Assembly: GCF_014451325.2 (NCBI RefSeq) | Contig: NZ_JACSCH020000001.1 | Span: forward strand, 474,845-538,844 | Direction of reading: 5' to 3' | DNA from: Streptomyces sp. CB02980 | GTDB lineage: Bacteria; Actinomycetota; Actinomycetes; Streptomycetales; Streptomycetaceae | Length of the DNA stretch: 64,000 bases | Shown: piece by piece, positions 16,591 through 25,534 of the stretch | How positions within the stretch are numbered: position 1 is the stretch's first letter | Layout of the letters: every line of letters begins with the position of its first letter | The notes under the pieces: generated by a model | The model's input: only the letters and a program-made list of their open reading frames with translations | The model's database searches: none | What the model was told of the DNA's origin: nothing | Translations under genes and position numbers: made by a program

Positions 16591-17829
16591 ATGCGTCGTT
16601 CCTCGTCCCTGCCGTTCCACCTGTCGCTGGCCCTCGCCGCCACGATGACGATCGGTGCCGCCGCCCCCGCGCTCGCCGCGACCGGGGACGGCGGGCCCGG
16701 CCCCGCTCCGGGCCACGCCTCCCCCGGCCTGGACCGGGGCGCCCTGCGCGAGGCGATCACCGTGCGCCCGGAGGACGGGACCGCCGGTGTCCTGGCGCAG
16801 GTGCACAGGAACGGAGAGACCTGGCGGGGCGCCTCGGGCGACGTCGTGACCGGGCAGCGGCTCAGCCGTGACGCCCGCTTCCGGATCGGCAGCATCAGCA
16901 AGCCCATGGAGGCCGTGATCCTGCTCCAGCTCTCCGCCGAGGGCCGCGTCGCCCTGGACCGGAGTGTTCAGGACTACCTTCCCGGGCTGCTGCCGGAGAA
17001 CCTGTTCAAGGAGCCGGTCACCGTACGGCAGCTGCTCGACCACACGAGCGGCCTGCCCCAGGAGTTCGAGGGTGCCCCGGCGTCCACATCCCCGGACGAG
17101 GACATCGAACGCCGCCTCGACTACGTCACCTTCGACGAGGTGATCCGGCAGACGCTGCGCCCGGAGGGCAGGCCGGCTCCCGGCCCGCGTTTCAGCCCCG
17201 GCACGCGGCAGGAGTACAACTCCTTCGGCTACCGCGTCGCCGGGAAGCTCATCGAGGAGATCACCGGGCACTCGTTCCAGCACGAGGTGACGGCCCGCAT
17301 CCTCGAACCGCTGAGGATGCGGGAGACGCGGGCCACCGTGCCCGGCCGCAGTACGCCCGTGCCCCGCCCCTACCTGCCCGGCTACGAGGCGGCGAGCGAC
17401 GGCCGGCTGGTCGACGTCAACGTGCAGGGCGGACTGCCCGCGAGCATGACCTCCACCACCGCCGACCTGGACCGCTTCATCAGGGGCCTGTTCGACGGCC
17501 GACTGCTGCGACCGGCCCAGACCGCCGAGCTGTTCGCACTGCCGAAGGGCCCCGACGGCAAGCCCCTGCCCTACGTCGGCGGCTCCAACTGCAACACCGG
17601 GCCCGCCAAGGGCACGGCCTGCTTCAGCGTCGCCCTGATGTACACGCCGCTGCCGGACGGCTCGGTCCTGTGGGGCAAGACGGGATCCGACATGGGATAC
17701 CGGAGCGGTGTCTTCGCCACCCGTGACCTGAACCTGCGCGCCGTCTACGCGACGGGCACCTCGGGCCCGTCCGGGAACGGCGCCCCGGCGGTCGCCCAGC
17801 GTCTCGTCGGCGCCCTGTTCGCGCGCTGA
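16591..17829 (+). CDS. Secreted serine hydrolase, class C beta-lactamase/D,D-peptidase fold
   Basis: Exported 412-residue hydrolase of the beta-lactamase-related (AmpC/EstB/D-aminopeptidase) family. A Sec signal ends near residue 30. The SxxK motif is Ser101-Ile-Ser-Lys104 (IGSISKPME), the YxN motif is in RQEYNSFGYR, and the third motif is WGKTGSDMGY. QLLDHTSGLPQEF is the usual loop before the second motif. Whether it acts on peptidoglycan peptides, esters or beta-lactams cannot be told from sequence. GGGAG precedes the ATG. Confidence 0.9.
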   Translation: MRRSSSLPFHLSLALAATMTIGAAAPALAATGDGGPGPAPGHASPGLDRGALREAITVRPEDGTAGVLAQVHRNGETWRGASGDVVTGQRLSRDARFRIGSISKPMEAVILLQLSAEGRVALDRSVQDYLPGLLPENLFKEPVTVRQLLDHTSGLPQEFEGAPASTSPDEDIERRLDYVTFDEVIRQTLRPEGRPAPGPRFSPGTRQEYNSFGYRVAGKLIEEITGHSFQHEVTARILEPLRMRETRATVPGRSTPVPRPYLPGYEAASDGRLVDVNVQGGLPASMTSTTADLDRFIRGLFDGRLLRPAQTAELFALPKGPDGKPLPYVGGSNCNTGPAKGTACFSVALMYTPLPDGSVLWGKTGSDMGYRSGVFATRDLNLRAVYATGTSGPSGNGAPAVAQRLVGALFAR

Positions 17830-17958
17830 CGGTCAGGGTCCCCAGCAGCGGGGGGCGCTCGGACACCGCGTACCCTCACATCCGAAACGGGCACCGGCCT
17901 CGCCGGGTGCAGGACAAGCAGGGCGAGCACGGCCGGCAGGGCGAGCAGGGATCGGAAC

Positions 17959-18582
17959 ATGACTCAGGTGCGGGGGCAGGGGACGGAGCCCGGTGGGGGC
18001 GAGCGGGATCGGGACCGGGCGGCGACGGTTCGCGTCTTCATCGCCCTCGCCCCGCCCGACGAGGCGAAGGACGAGCTGGAGCGCGAGCTCCGCCCCGCGT
18101 ACGACGCGTACCCCCGGATGCGGTGGAACCGCATCGAGGACTGGCACATCACCCTGGCGTTCCTCGGCGAGCTGCCGGTCGAGACCGTGCCCCTGCTCCG
18201 GCCGCCGCTCGGGGACCTCGCGGCATCGCGCGGGCCGGTGGAACTGGCGCTGCGGGGCGGCGGGCACTTCGACGAGCGGGTGTTGTGGAGCGGGATCGAC
18301 GGAGACGTCGAGGGACTGCACCGGCTCGCCGCCGACGTGCGCGGTGTGGTCAAGGAGTGCGGCATCCCCTTCGAGGACCGGCCGCTGCGGCCCCATCTGA
18401 CGCTGGCCCGCGCCCGCCGCGACGACCAGTCGAGCGTGGTGGACGTGGCCGACGGTCTTGCCGGCTTCACCGGTCGCCCCTGGCGGGCCGAACGGCTCCA
18501 CCTGGTGGCCAGCGACTTCGGCCGGGGCCCGGGGCCGATCCGGTACCGCGACATCGAGGCCTGGACGTTCGGCGGGCGCTGA
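17959..18582 (+). CDS. thpR: RNA 2',3'-cyclic phosphodiesterase (LigT/2H family)
   Basis: Cytoplasmic 2H phosphoesterase of 207 residues; the family hydrolyses RNA 2',3'-cyclic phosphates and was first described as 2'-5' RNA ligase. Both catalytic motifs are present: HITLAFLG near residue 63 and HLTLARARR near 142. The N-terminal 20 residues are a Gly/Glu/Arg-rich extension, so a start nearer RVFIALAPP is possible; the ATG at 17959 is the best available. It stands between a serine hydrolase and a repeat-rich intergenic region. Confidence 0.9.
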   Translation: MTQVRGQGTEPGGGERDRDRAATVRVFIALAPPDEAKDELERELRPAYDAYPRMRWNRIEDWHITLAFLGELPVETVPLLRPPLGDLAASRGPVELALRGGGHFDERVLWSGIDGDVEGLHRLAADVRGVVKECGIPFEDRPLRPHLTLARARRDDQSSVVDVADGLAGFTGRPWRAERLHLVASDFGRGPGPIRYRDIEAWTFGGR

Positions 18583-18587
18583 TCCCG

Positions 18588-18621
18588 CCCTGGTGGTGCG
18601 GCAACCCTGGTGGTGCGCCAC
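18588..18621. repeat. Two tandem 17-bp repeats after the phosphodiesterase gene
   Basis: CCCTGGTGGTGCGGCAA is followed directly by CCCTGGTGGTGCGCCAC. The second copy runs into TGGTGG-TGCG-CCACCA, a short hairpin that could terminate the upstream gene. Confidence 0.7.
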
Positions 18622-18640
18622 CACGGTCGGCGCAGCACCC

Positions 18641-18709
18641 CTGTCTCCCTGATGCTGCATCGACTGTCTCCCTGATGCTGCATCGCCTGATTCCCTGATG
18701 CTGCATCGC
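18641..18709. repeat. Three tandem 23-bp repeats with a near-palindromic core
   Basis: Three head-to-tail copies, each containing CCCTGATGCTGCATCG. Copies one and two differ only at the last base. The core GATGC-T-GCATC is symmetric, and the 23-bp period places the cores on about the same helix face. The array ends 31 bp before the start of the VOC protein gene, so it probably overlaps that promoter. Confidence 0.8.
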
Positions 18710-18740
18710 CCCGGTGCCCGTGGCTGCGAGGATGCCCGGC

Positions 18741-19433
18741 ATGGAGACGACACTGAACGGCTCGCGCGCCTCGGCCGCGGTCGGTGATTCGGGTTGGCGC
18801 TATCTGCTGGGCGGCCTCCGCACGGCCGTCCCGGTCGGGTCGATGGCGCAGGCGGCCGACGTCGCGGCGCTGGCGGTCGCCGCGTGCGGTGACGACGCCG
18901 ACCGGCACCTGGCCCTCGACATCCGGCCCGGGCGGATCCTTCTGACCCTGCAGTCCGCCGAGCACGCGGGCGTCACCACCCTGGACGTCGAGCTCGCGCA
19001 CCGGGTGTCCACGGCAGTCGGCGGGCTGGGGCTGCGCACCGAACCCGAGATCGCGACGGGGGCACCGCGGTCGCTCCAGCTCCTGGAGATCGCGATCGAC
19101 GCGCTCGACATCGCCGCGATCCGGCCGTTCTGGAAGGCGCTCCTCGGGTACGCGGACGAGCAGGGCCACGACGGACCCGCCGACGCGCTCATCGATCCCC
19201 TCTGGCAGGGCCCGGCGGTGTGGTTCCAGCAGATGGACGTTCCGCGCCCGCAGCGCAATCGCATCCACTTCGACCTCTGCGTGCCGCACGACGAGGCGCT
19301 GCGGAGGATCGACGCCGCGCTGACGGCGGGGGGCCGTCTCGTGTCCGAGGATCGGGCCCCGGCCTTCTGGGTCCTGGCCGACCCCGAGGGCAACGAGGCC
19401 TGTGTCACGACGTGGCAGGGACGGGACGGCTGA
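18741..19433 (+). CDS. VOC-fold protein with pterin-dehydratase-like N-terminal domain
   Basis: A 230-residue cytoplasmic protein. The first half (WRYLLGGLRTAVPV to ELAHRVSTAVGG) resembles the pterin-4a-carbinolamine dehydratase-like domain often fused to VOC domains in actinobacteria. The second half has the glyoxalase/VOC pattern: FWKALLGYADE, NRIHFDLCVPHDEA and a closing LADPEGNEACV. The function is unknown. I start at the ATG giving METTLNG; ATGs 9 and 27 nt upstream are in frame but sit closer to the repeat array. A possible operator array lies directly upstream. Confidence 0.75.
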   Translation: METTLNGSRASAAVGDSGWRYLLGGLRTAVPVGSMAQAADVAALAVAACGDDADRHLALDIRPGRILLTLQSAEHAGVTTLDVELAHRVSTAVGGLGLRTEPEIATGAPRSLQLLEIAIDALDIAAIRPFWKALLGYADEQGHDGPADALIDPLWQGPAVWFQQMDVPRPQRNRIHFDLCVPHDEALRRIDAALTAGGRLVSEDRAPAFWVLADPEGNEACVTTWQGRDG

Positions 19434-19464
19434 CAGCGGCGCGGCTGCCTGCGGGCCCGCCGCA

Positions 19465-19531
19465 GCGGCCACCCGGTGCCCGAGGTCCGTGCCCGCCGCC
19501 GCGGCCACCCGGTGCCGGAGGTCCGCGCCCG
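19465..19531. repeat. 31-bp direct repeat, period 36 bp
   Basis: Two copies beginning GCGGCCACCCGGTGCC differ at two positions. They lie in the gap before the beta-lactamase gene and have no evident role. Confidence 0.65.
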
Positions 19532-19619
19532 TCCCCGGGACCCCCGTGCCCGTCGAAACCGGCCGGGGGTGCCTGTGCGTGTTTCCCTGTGCAGTGATCG
19601 CTCCGGAAAGGGAATCACC

Positions 19620-20537
19620 TTGTCCATCACAGGTTTCAGCCCGTCCCGTCGCAGTGTCCTCGGCCTCGGTGCCGGTGCCGCGCTCGCCGTCGCGTTACCG
19701 CTCGGCGGGACGGCGTACGCCTCCGCGCCCGGCGGGGAGGACCTCGTCGCACGGCTTCGGGAGCTGGAGGAGCGGCACTCCGCACGGCTCGGGGTGTTCG
19801 CCCACGACGTGCGGACCGGGCGGTCCGTCGCGTACCGCGCCGACGAGCGCTTCCCGATGTGCTCGGTCTTCAAGACCTTCGCCGTCGCGGCCGTGCTGCG
19901 CGACCTCGACCACGACGGCTCCTTCCTCGCACGGCGCATCCGGTACACGACGGCGGACGTCCGGCGGTCCGGCTGGTCCCCGAAGACGGATCTGCCCGAG
20001 AACCTCGCGCACGGGATGACCGTCGCCGAGCTGTGCGACGCCACGCTGCGCTTCAGCGACAACACCGCCGCCAATCTGCTCCTCCGCGAGCTGGGCGGCC
20101 CGACCGCCGTCACCCGGTTCGCCCGGTCGATCGGCGACCGTACGACCCGGCTCGACCGCTGGGAGCCCGAGCTGAACTCGGCGGAGCCGTGGCGGGAGAC
20201 CGACACCTCGACGCCCCGCGCCGTCGGGCGGAGCTATGGACGACTCGTCCTGGGCGACGCGCTCCCGCGCAAGGACCGGGAGCGGCTCACGGCGTGGATG
20301 CTCGCCAACACGACCAGCGGTGAGCGGTTCCGCAAGGGGCTGCCCGCCGACTGGATCCTCGCCGACAAGACCGGCGGCGGTCGCTACGGCGGAAACAACG
20401 ACGCGGGCGTCACCTGGCCGCCGGACGGCGGCCCGATCGTGCTCACCGTGCTGACCACGCGTTTCGTGGAGGACGCGGCGCCCGTCGATCCGCTGGTGGC
20501 CGACGCGGCCGCGCTGGTCGCGGCGGAACTCCGCTGA
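19620..20537 (+). CDS. Class A beta-lactamase with Tat signal and a TTA codon
   Basis: Exported serine beta-lactamase, 305 residues from the TTG start. GGAAAGGGA precedes that start, and a Tat-type SRRSVLG signal follows at once. Ambler class A motifs are present: CSVFKT (Ser82, Lys85), SDN (146-148), EPELN (182-186, the Glu166 region) and ADKTGGG. Longer in-frame readings would bury the signal behind about 48 Arg/Pro-rich residues. Codon 26, inside the signal peptide, is TTA (19695-19697), read only by the bldA tRNA in Streptomyces. Full translation is therefore expected only in developed cultures. Confidence 0.92.
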   Translation: MSITGFSPSRRSVLGLGAGAALAVALPLGGTAYASAPGGEDLVARLRELEERHSARLGVFAHDVRTGRSVAYRADERFPMCSVFKTFAVAAVLRDLDHDGSFLARRIRYTTADVRRSGWSPKTDLPENLAHGMTVAELCDATLRFSDNTAANLLLRELGGPTAVTRFARSIGDRTTRLDRWEPELNSAEPWRETDTSTPRAVGRSYGRLVLGDALPRKDRERLTAWMLANTTSGERFRKGLPADWILADKTGGGRYGGNNDAGVTWPPDGGPIVLTVLTTRFVEDAAPVDPLVADAAALVAAELR

Positions 20538-20564
20538 TCAGAAAAAGAGCTCGCGATAAATCGC

Positions 20565-20593
20565 TTGAGCGTCGCCGCGGGCTTTCCTAGGCT
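20565..20593 (+). promoter_or_regulatory. Housekeeping-type promoter of the leader RNA
   Basis: TTGAGC (20565-20570) and TAGGCT (20588-20593) are separated by exactly 17 bp. Transcription should begin near 20600, just before the 15-nt Shine-Dalgarno match of the small leader ORF. Confidence 0.65.
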
Positions 20594-20627
20594 GTGGTCA
20601 CACGCTGAAAGGAGGTGATCCGAGAAC

Positions 20628-20666
20628 ATGGTTTCTTTTCGGATTCGTGAGGTGACTGCGGGCTAA
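20628..20666 (+). CDS. Leader peptide MVSFRIREVTAG
   Basis: A 12-codon ORF. The upstream GAAAGGAGGTGATCC (20607-20621) is complementary over 15 nt to the 3' end of 16S rRNA. The peptide contains Arg5-Ile6-Arg7, the +X+ pattern known to promote macrolide-dependent ribosome stalling in some erm leader peptides. Its last codons form the left arm of a downstream 10-bp stem. Such geometry is typical of ribosome-mediated attenuation. Translation and drug response are inference. Confidence 0.6.
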   Translation: MVSFRIREVTAG

Positions 20667-20800
20667 CGGCCTGCCGTCGCACTCTGTGCACCTCGGCAGG
20701 TCATCTGCCGAAAACCACGCAGTCACCCGACCCGTGGGCCGCCGGTAATCCGGCCGGCTCCCGTCCGAACTCGAGCGGACGGGACCAAGGCCCACGGGTC
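20651..20800 (+). promoter_or_regulatory. Candidate attenuator: nested and competing hairpins plus three-way-junction stem
   Basis: The outer stem GGTGACTGCG (20651-20660) pairs with 20718-20727. Inside it CCTGCCG (20670-20676) can pair with CGGCAGG (20694-20700), while CGGCAG (20694-20699) can instead pair with CTGCCG (20705-20710): mutually exclusive hairpins. Directly after, GACCCGTGGGCC (20729-20740) pairs perfectly with 20789-20800 and encloses two smaller stems, one being CCCGTCCG/CGGACGGG. The last structure could be the terminator of a roughly 200-nt leader or small RNA. Confidence 0.6.
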
Positions 20801-20862
20801 GTCTGCGTTCCCGGCCCCCTGCACCGCCCCTGCACCCCCTGGCGCCAGCCTGCACCCGTTGC

Positions 20863-20878
20863 TGTGAGCCGGATCACA
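20863..20878. promoter_or_regulatory. Perfect CRP-type palindrome
   Basis: TGTGA-GCCGGA-TCACA is an exact match to the TGTGA-N6-TCACA CRP consensus. It lies 79 bp upstream of the DUF3995 gene, downstream of the leader structure. Streptomyces has a Crp protein, so a site here is plausible. Confidence 0.55.
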
Positions 20879-20956
20879 GGGAACCTTCGGGCGGTACCGC
20901 TCCTCCTCGGGGTGTCGGCGCACTGCGGCGCCGGCCTCGGAACGGAGGGGAACCCC

Positions 20957-21400
20957 ATGGCGGTCATCGACATCGAGCGGCCTCGCACGATCATCGGCGG
21001 ACGCGGCGTCGCCGCGCTGCTCGCCGTCCTCGCGCTCGTGCACCTCTACTGGGCCACCGGCCTGACCTGGCCCGCCGCCGACGAGCCGGCCCTGTCGCTC
21101 GCCGTCCTCGGCAGCGTCGTCTCCTTCGGGCCGGCCGTGGTCCTGCCGCTCGCGGCCCTTGAGGGGTGCGCGGCGTTCGCCGTCGCGCTCCACGCGCGCG
21201 GTGGTGGCCGCCGACGCGGAATTCCGCGCCTGGTCACGGCAGCCGTCGCCGCCGGGATACTGCTCCGCGGGGCTGTCGGGCTGGTCTGGATCGTCGTCGG
21301 CAAGGACGGCTCGGGAGCGGCGTTCCCCTGGCTGAACGCGCTGGTGTACACCCCCCTGTGCCTGGTCTTCGGAGGGGCGGCCCTGCGTGCCGCCCGCTGA
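20957..21400 (+). CDS. DUF3995 four-helix membrane protein
   Basis: A 147-residue integral membrane protein of the DUF3995 family. About four hydrophobic segments are visible (around 16-32, 45-65, 90-108 and 122-142), with the family segment LVHLYWATGLTWP in the first. The ATG has GGAGGGG 6 nt upstream. Its 3' end overlaps the sigma-factor gene by 14 bp, so the two are coupled. The function is unknown; the operon context suggests a partner or target of the downstream ECF sigma factor. Confidence 0.8.
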   Translation: MAVIDIERPRTIIGGRGVAALLAVLALVHLYWATGLTWPAADEPALSLAVLGSVVSFGPAVVLPLAALEGCAAFAVALHARGGGRRRGIPRLVTAAVAAGILLRGAVGLVWIVVGKDGSGAAFPWLNALVYTPLCLVFGGAALRAAR

Positions 21401-21953
21401 CCCCGTCCACGCCGTCGAGCCCGTCCACACTGCCGAGCCCGTCGACCCCGTCGACCCCGCCGTCCGGGGCGTCGTGCTGGTCCGGGCCGCCCGGCGCGGC
21501 GACACACTGGCCCTGCACGACCTGCTCGATCACCTCACCCCGTACATCTCCCGGATCTGCCGTCCCATCGCGCTGGACGACGGACCGGACGCCACGCAGG
21601 AGGCCCTGATGGCGGTCTTCACCTCTCTGCGTTCGCTGCGGGAACCGGAGGCGCTCTACGGGTGGGTGCGGGCGATCTCCGTACGGGAGGCGGTGCGGGT
21701 GGCGAAGCGGGCGGGGCGGGCGCGGCCGGCCGAGCTGGCCGACGTACCGGAGCGGGGAGATCCACAACTGGCCGCCGACATCGACGACGTCCTGGCACGG
21801 CTGTCGCCCGCGCACCGGGCCGTCCTCGTGCTGCGGGACGTCGAGGGGATGGACGAGGAGTCCGCGGCGGCGCTCCTCGGCGTACCGACCGGCACGGCGA
21901 AGTCCCGGCTGCACCGGGCCCGGCAGAGTTTCCGAAAGGCGTGGTCCGCGTGA
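21387..21953 (+). CDS. ECF-type RNA polymerase sigma factor
   Basis: A 188-residue sigma-70 family factor. Region 2 is seen in DATQEALMAVFTSLRSLREPEALYGWVRAISVREAV and region 4 in LSPAHRAVLVLRDVEGMDEESAAALLGVPTGTAKSRLHRAR, the helix-turn-helix that reads the -35 element. The GTG start has GGAGGGG ahead of it, inside the DUF3995 coding region. Its stop overlaps the next start as GTGA. No anti-sigma gene with a recognisable zinc motif is adjacent, so control may come through the membrane protein, the SRPBCC partner or the leader region. Confidence 0.88.
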   Translation: MPPADPVHAVEPVHTAEPVDPVDPAVRGVVLVRAARRGDTLALHDLLDHLTPYISRICRPIALDDGPDATQEALMAVFTSLRSLREPEALYGWVRAISVREAVRVAKRAGRARPAELADVPERGDPQLAADIDDVLARLSPAHRAVLVLRDVEGMDEESAAALLGVPTGTAKSRLHRARQSFRKAWSA

Positions 21954-22459
21954 ACGAGAGCGACGCGAGCAACGAGAGCCGTGGTGGCGACGCGAGCGAG
22001 GGGGGCAGGGGTGGCCTGCTGCTCGACGACGTACGGCGGATGCACGTCATGGTCGCGGGTGTCCGGGGGGCCCGGCTCGTCGAGCGGGTGCTCCCCGCGC
22101 CGCTCCCCCGGGTCTGGCAGGTGATGAGTGATCTGGAGGGCGGCTTCGGGGAGTTCCAGCCCGACATGCGGTCGGTCCGGATCCTGCGGCGCGACGGTGA
22201 CCGGGTGGAGGCCCTGGCCCGCAGCCGCTACGGGCTGCGGGCGCACTTCCACGGCGTGCTGCGGCCGGGCTGGTGCTGGCTGCAGAGCCGGTTCCTGGTG
22301 ATCGGGATGGCGGCCGTGGAGGCCGAGGACGAGAGCGGGCACACGCGGGTCGCGCTCACCGGTGGCGTACGGGTTCCCGGCCGCGCGGCGCTGGTGCCGT
22401 TCGGCGCGCGGCGCGAGCTGGAGGAGGCGATGACGCGGCTGGCCGCGCGGGTCAGGTGA
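21950..22459 (+). CDS. SRPBCC-family protein coupled to the sigma factor
   Basis: A 169-residue protein whose core RLVERVLPAPLPRVWQVMSDLEGGFGEFQP and later VALTGGVRVPG strands fit the SRPBCC ligand-binding fold. It starts at the GTG overlapping the sigma stop (GTGA). The first 35 residues are acidic and disordered. It is the last gene of the operon and converges on the ABC permease gene 27 bp further on. The ligand is unknown. Confidence 0.7.
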   Translation: MNESDASNESRGGDASEGGRGGLLLDDVRRMHVMVAGVRGARLVERVLPAPLPRVWQVMSDLEGGFGEFQPDMRSVRILRRDGDRVEALARSRYGLRAHFHGVLRPGWCWLQSRFLVIGMAAVEAEDESGHTRVALTGGVRVPGRAALVPFGARRELEEAMTRLAARVR

Positions 22460-22486
22460 TGCGCCTGGTTCCGGCGGCCCGCCCTG

Positions 22487-23313
22487 TCAGGCCAGACTCA
22501 GCGCGCCCGTCCTGCGGGCGCGTGCCTCGCCCACCCGCAGGATCAGCGCGGCGGCCACGAGGAGCAGGGCGCTCAGTGCTCCGAGGCCGAGCAGGGTCGG
22601 GGCGAGTTCGCCTGCGGTGCGGTGTTCGAGCAGGGCGCCGCGGACGGCGAGCAGGCTGCCGGTGAGCGGGAAGACCGCGCCGACGACCTGGACCGCGGCC
22701 GGGAGTGCGAAGTGCGGGAGGCGGACGCCCGAGACGAACCAGAGGGGCTCGTCGAGGATCGTGTACAGGAAGGCCGAGTCCCGGGAGAAGACCAGGAGGC
22801 TGTTGAGGAACGCTCCCCACGCCACCGCCGGGATCAACAGGGCCAGGAGAACGATCCCGTACATCCACCAGGCCGACACCGACAGCGTGCCGAAGCCGGT
22901 CAGGGCGGCGACGGTGAAGCAGGTGAGCAGCCAGGCGTTCTGGAGGAGCGCGCCGGCGCCGTTGGCGATCATCAGGGTGAGCCGGCCGGCCGGGGAGAGG
23001 AAGAGCAGTTCGAGGGTGCCGGTGGTCCGCTCGAAGGAGAGGTGCCAGGCGCTCTGGACGAGGGAGAAGAAGAAGGCGTACGCGAGGGTGCCGGTGGCCA
23101 GGAAGGCGAGCAGGCGCTCGGGGTCGGCGGCGAGGGGCCAGTTCTCGGCAGCCCGCGAGGCCGTGGCGACGGGGCGCAGGGTGTAGTAGGTGGTGGCCAG
23201 TTGGAGGACGGGCCAGACGAGCATGGAGAAGACGACGAGCGGCTGGCCGAAGAGCCTGCGGTGCTGCTTGAGCGTCTCCGCGGCGAAGACCCGCAGGGCG
23301 TGACGGAGAGGGT

Positions 23314-23317
<4 letters not shown>
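22487..23317 (-). CDS. ABC-2 type exporter permease
   Basis: A 276-residue membrane protein with six hydrophobic segments, typical of ABC-2 drug or lipid exporters. FERTTGTLELLFLSPAGR is the family-type cytoplasmic loop. The GTG start overlaps the stop of the ATPase gene as GTGA. With the ATPase and the other permease it forms a heterodimeric exporter divergent from the HxlR-type regulator, a common arrangement for drug or stress efflux. Confidence 0.88.
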
Positions 23318-24530
<1,213 letters not shown>

Positions 24531-24531
<1 letters not shown>

Positions 24532-25334
24532 CAGTACGTCCTTTCGACCGCACGGGCCTCGGCCCGCGGCAGGTAGGCCAGTCCCAGGAAGAGGTAGGCG
24601 CAGGTGAGGGCGGCGCAGACGGCGAGCCTCGGGAGGAGTTCGGGGAGGGTCTGGCCGCCGGTGAAGCTGCCGTGCAGGACGTCCATGGCCGAGGTGGTGG
24701 GGAGGAGTTCGGCGAACCAGCGGGCCGGCTCCGGCAGGTAGTCGCGCGGGAAGGTGAAGCCGCCGACCAGGCCGAGCACGATGAAGACGGTGTTCTGCGA
24801 GATGTGTGCCTCGCCTGCCGCGATCATCAGTCCGCCGAGGCCGACCGAGAGCGCGAAGACGGCCGCGATCAGCGCGAGGACGCCGAGCAGCGCGCCGGGC
24901 ACGGAGGAGACCGGCACGGTGATGCCGAGGACGGCGACGACCAGGCCGAGGGTCAGGAACTCGAGAACGCTGCTGAGCACCGCGAAGCCGGTGAAGCCCA
25001 GCAGGTACGGGAGGCGGCCGGCGGGGGCGATGAGCAGGGCGCCGAGGGTGCCCTGCCGCTGTTCGGTGATGAGGGCCTTCGCGGACCAGAGGATCAGCCG
25101 GACGGCGAAGTGGAAGGCGGTGGTGCCGACGACCATGTAGGCGAGGTAGTCGGTGGTGCCGCTGCCCGCGGCGAAGTCGTCGCCGACGGCACCGCCGCCG
25201 ATGACGTGGAAACCGAGGTAGGCGAGCGCGATGGTGAGCGCGGCGGGCAGGACGGTGCCGACGGCGTACGTCCATGGGTAGGCGCGGCGGGTCATCTGCC
25301 AGGTGCGCCAGGCGGTTGCCCAGGCTGTGGGCAT
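24531..25334 (-). CDS. ABC-2 type exporter permease, first gene
   Basis: A 267-residue membrane protein with six hydrophobic stretches, first gene of the three-gene exporter operon. The cytoplasmic loop TEQRQGTLGALLIAPAGR matches ABC-2 permeases and parallels the loop of the other permease. I take the ATG at 25334 (MPTAWATAW), preceded by GGAGGG; the longer frame would start inside the operator region. It is divergent from the HxlR-peroxiredoxin gene, whose operators lie in between. Confidence 0.88.
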
Positions 25335-25374
25335 GAAAAGGATCCCTCCCCCGAAGAACAGTGGAATCGAGCGA

Positions 25375-25413
25375 GTTCCTATTGGGAACTTATAATGAGT
25401 TTCTATCGGGAAC
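25375..25413. promoter_or_regulatory. Tandem operator palindromes flanking a TATAAT box
   Basis: GTTCCTATTGGGAAC (25375-25389) and GTTTCTATCGGGAAC (25399-25413) are 24 bp apart, with TATAAT (25391-25396) between them. The repeat pair lies between the exporter operon and the divergent regulator gene, the expected place for an HxlR-family operator. Confidence 0.7.
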
Positions 25414-25534
25414 TCACTCGATGGCGCAAGATGGATCACTGACGGACCGCATCCGGACCGGACGGGCCGGGACTGGACCGACCGGCCCGGGCGGGCCGGG
25501 ACTGGACCGGTGACCCGAACGAGGAGGACACGTC

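Noticed and set aside
20601..20640. Fragment of the 16S rRNA 3' end on the minus strand (GGATCACCTCCTTTC)
   Set aside because: The match is confined to 15 nt of the anti-Shine-Dalgarno region and the flanks do not continue as rRNA. Position before an ATG makes it a Shine-Dalgarno sequence.
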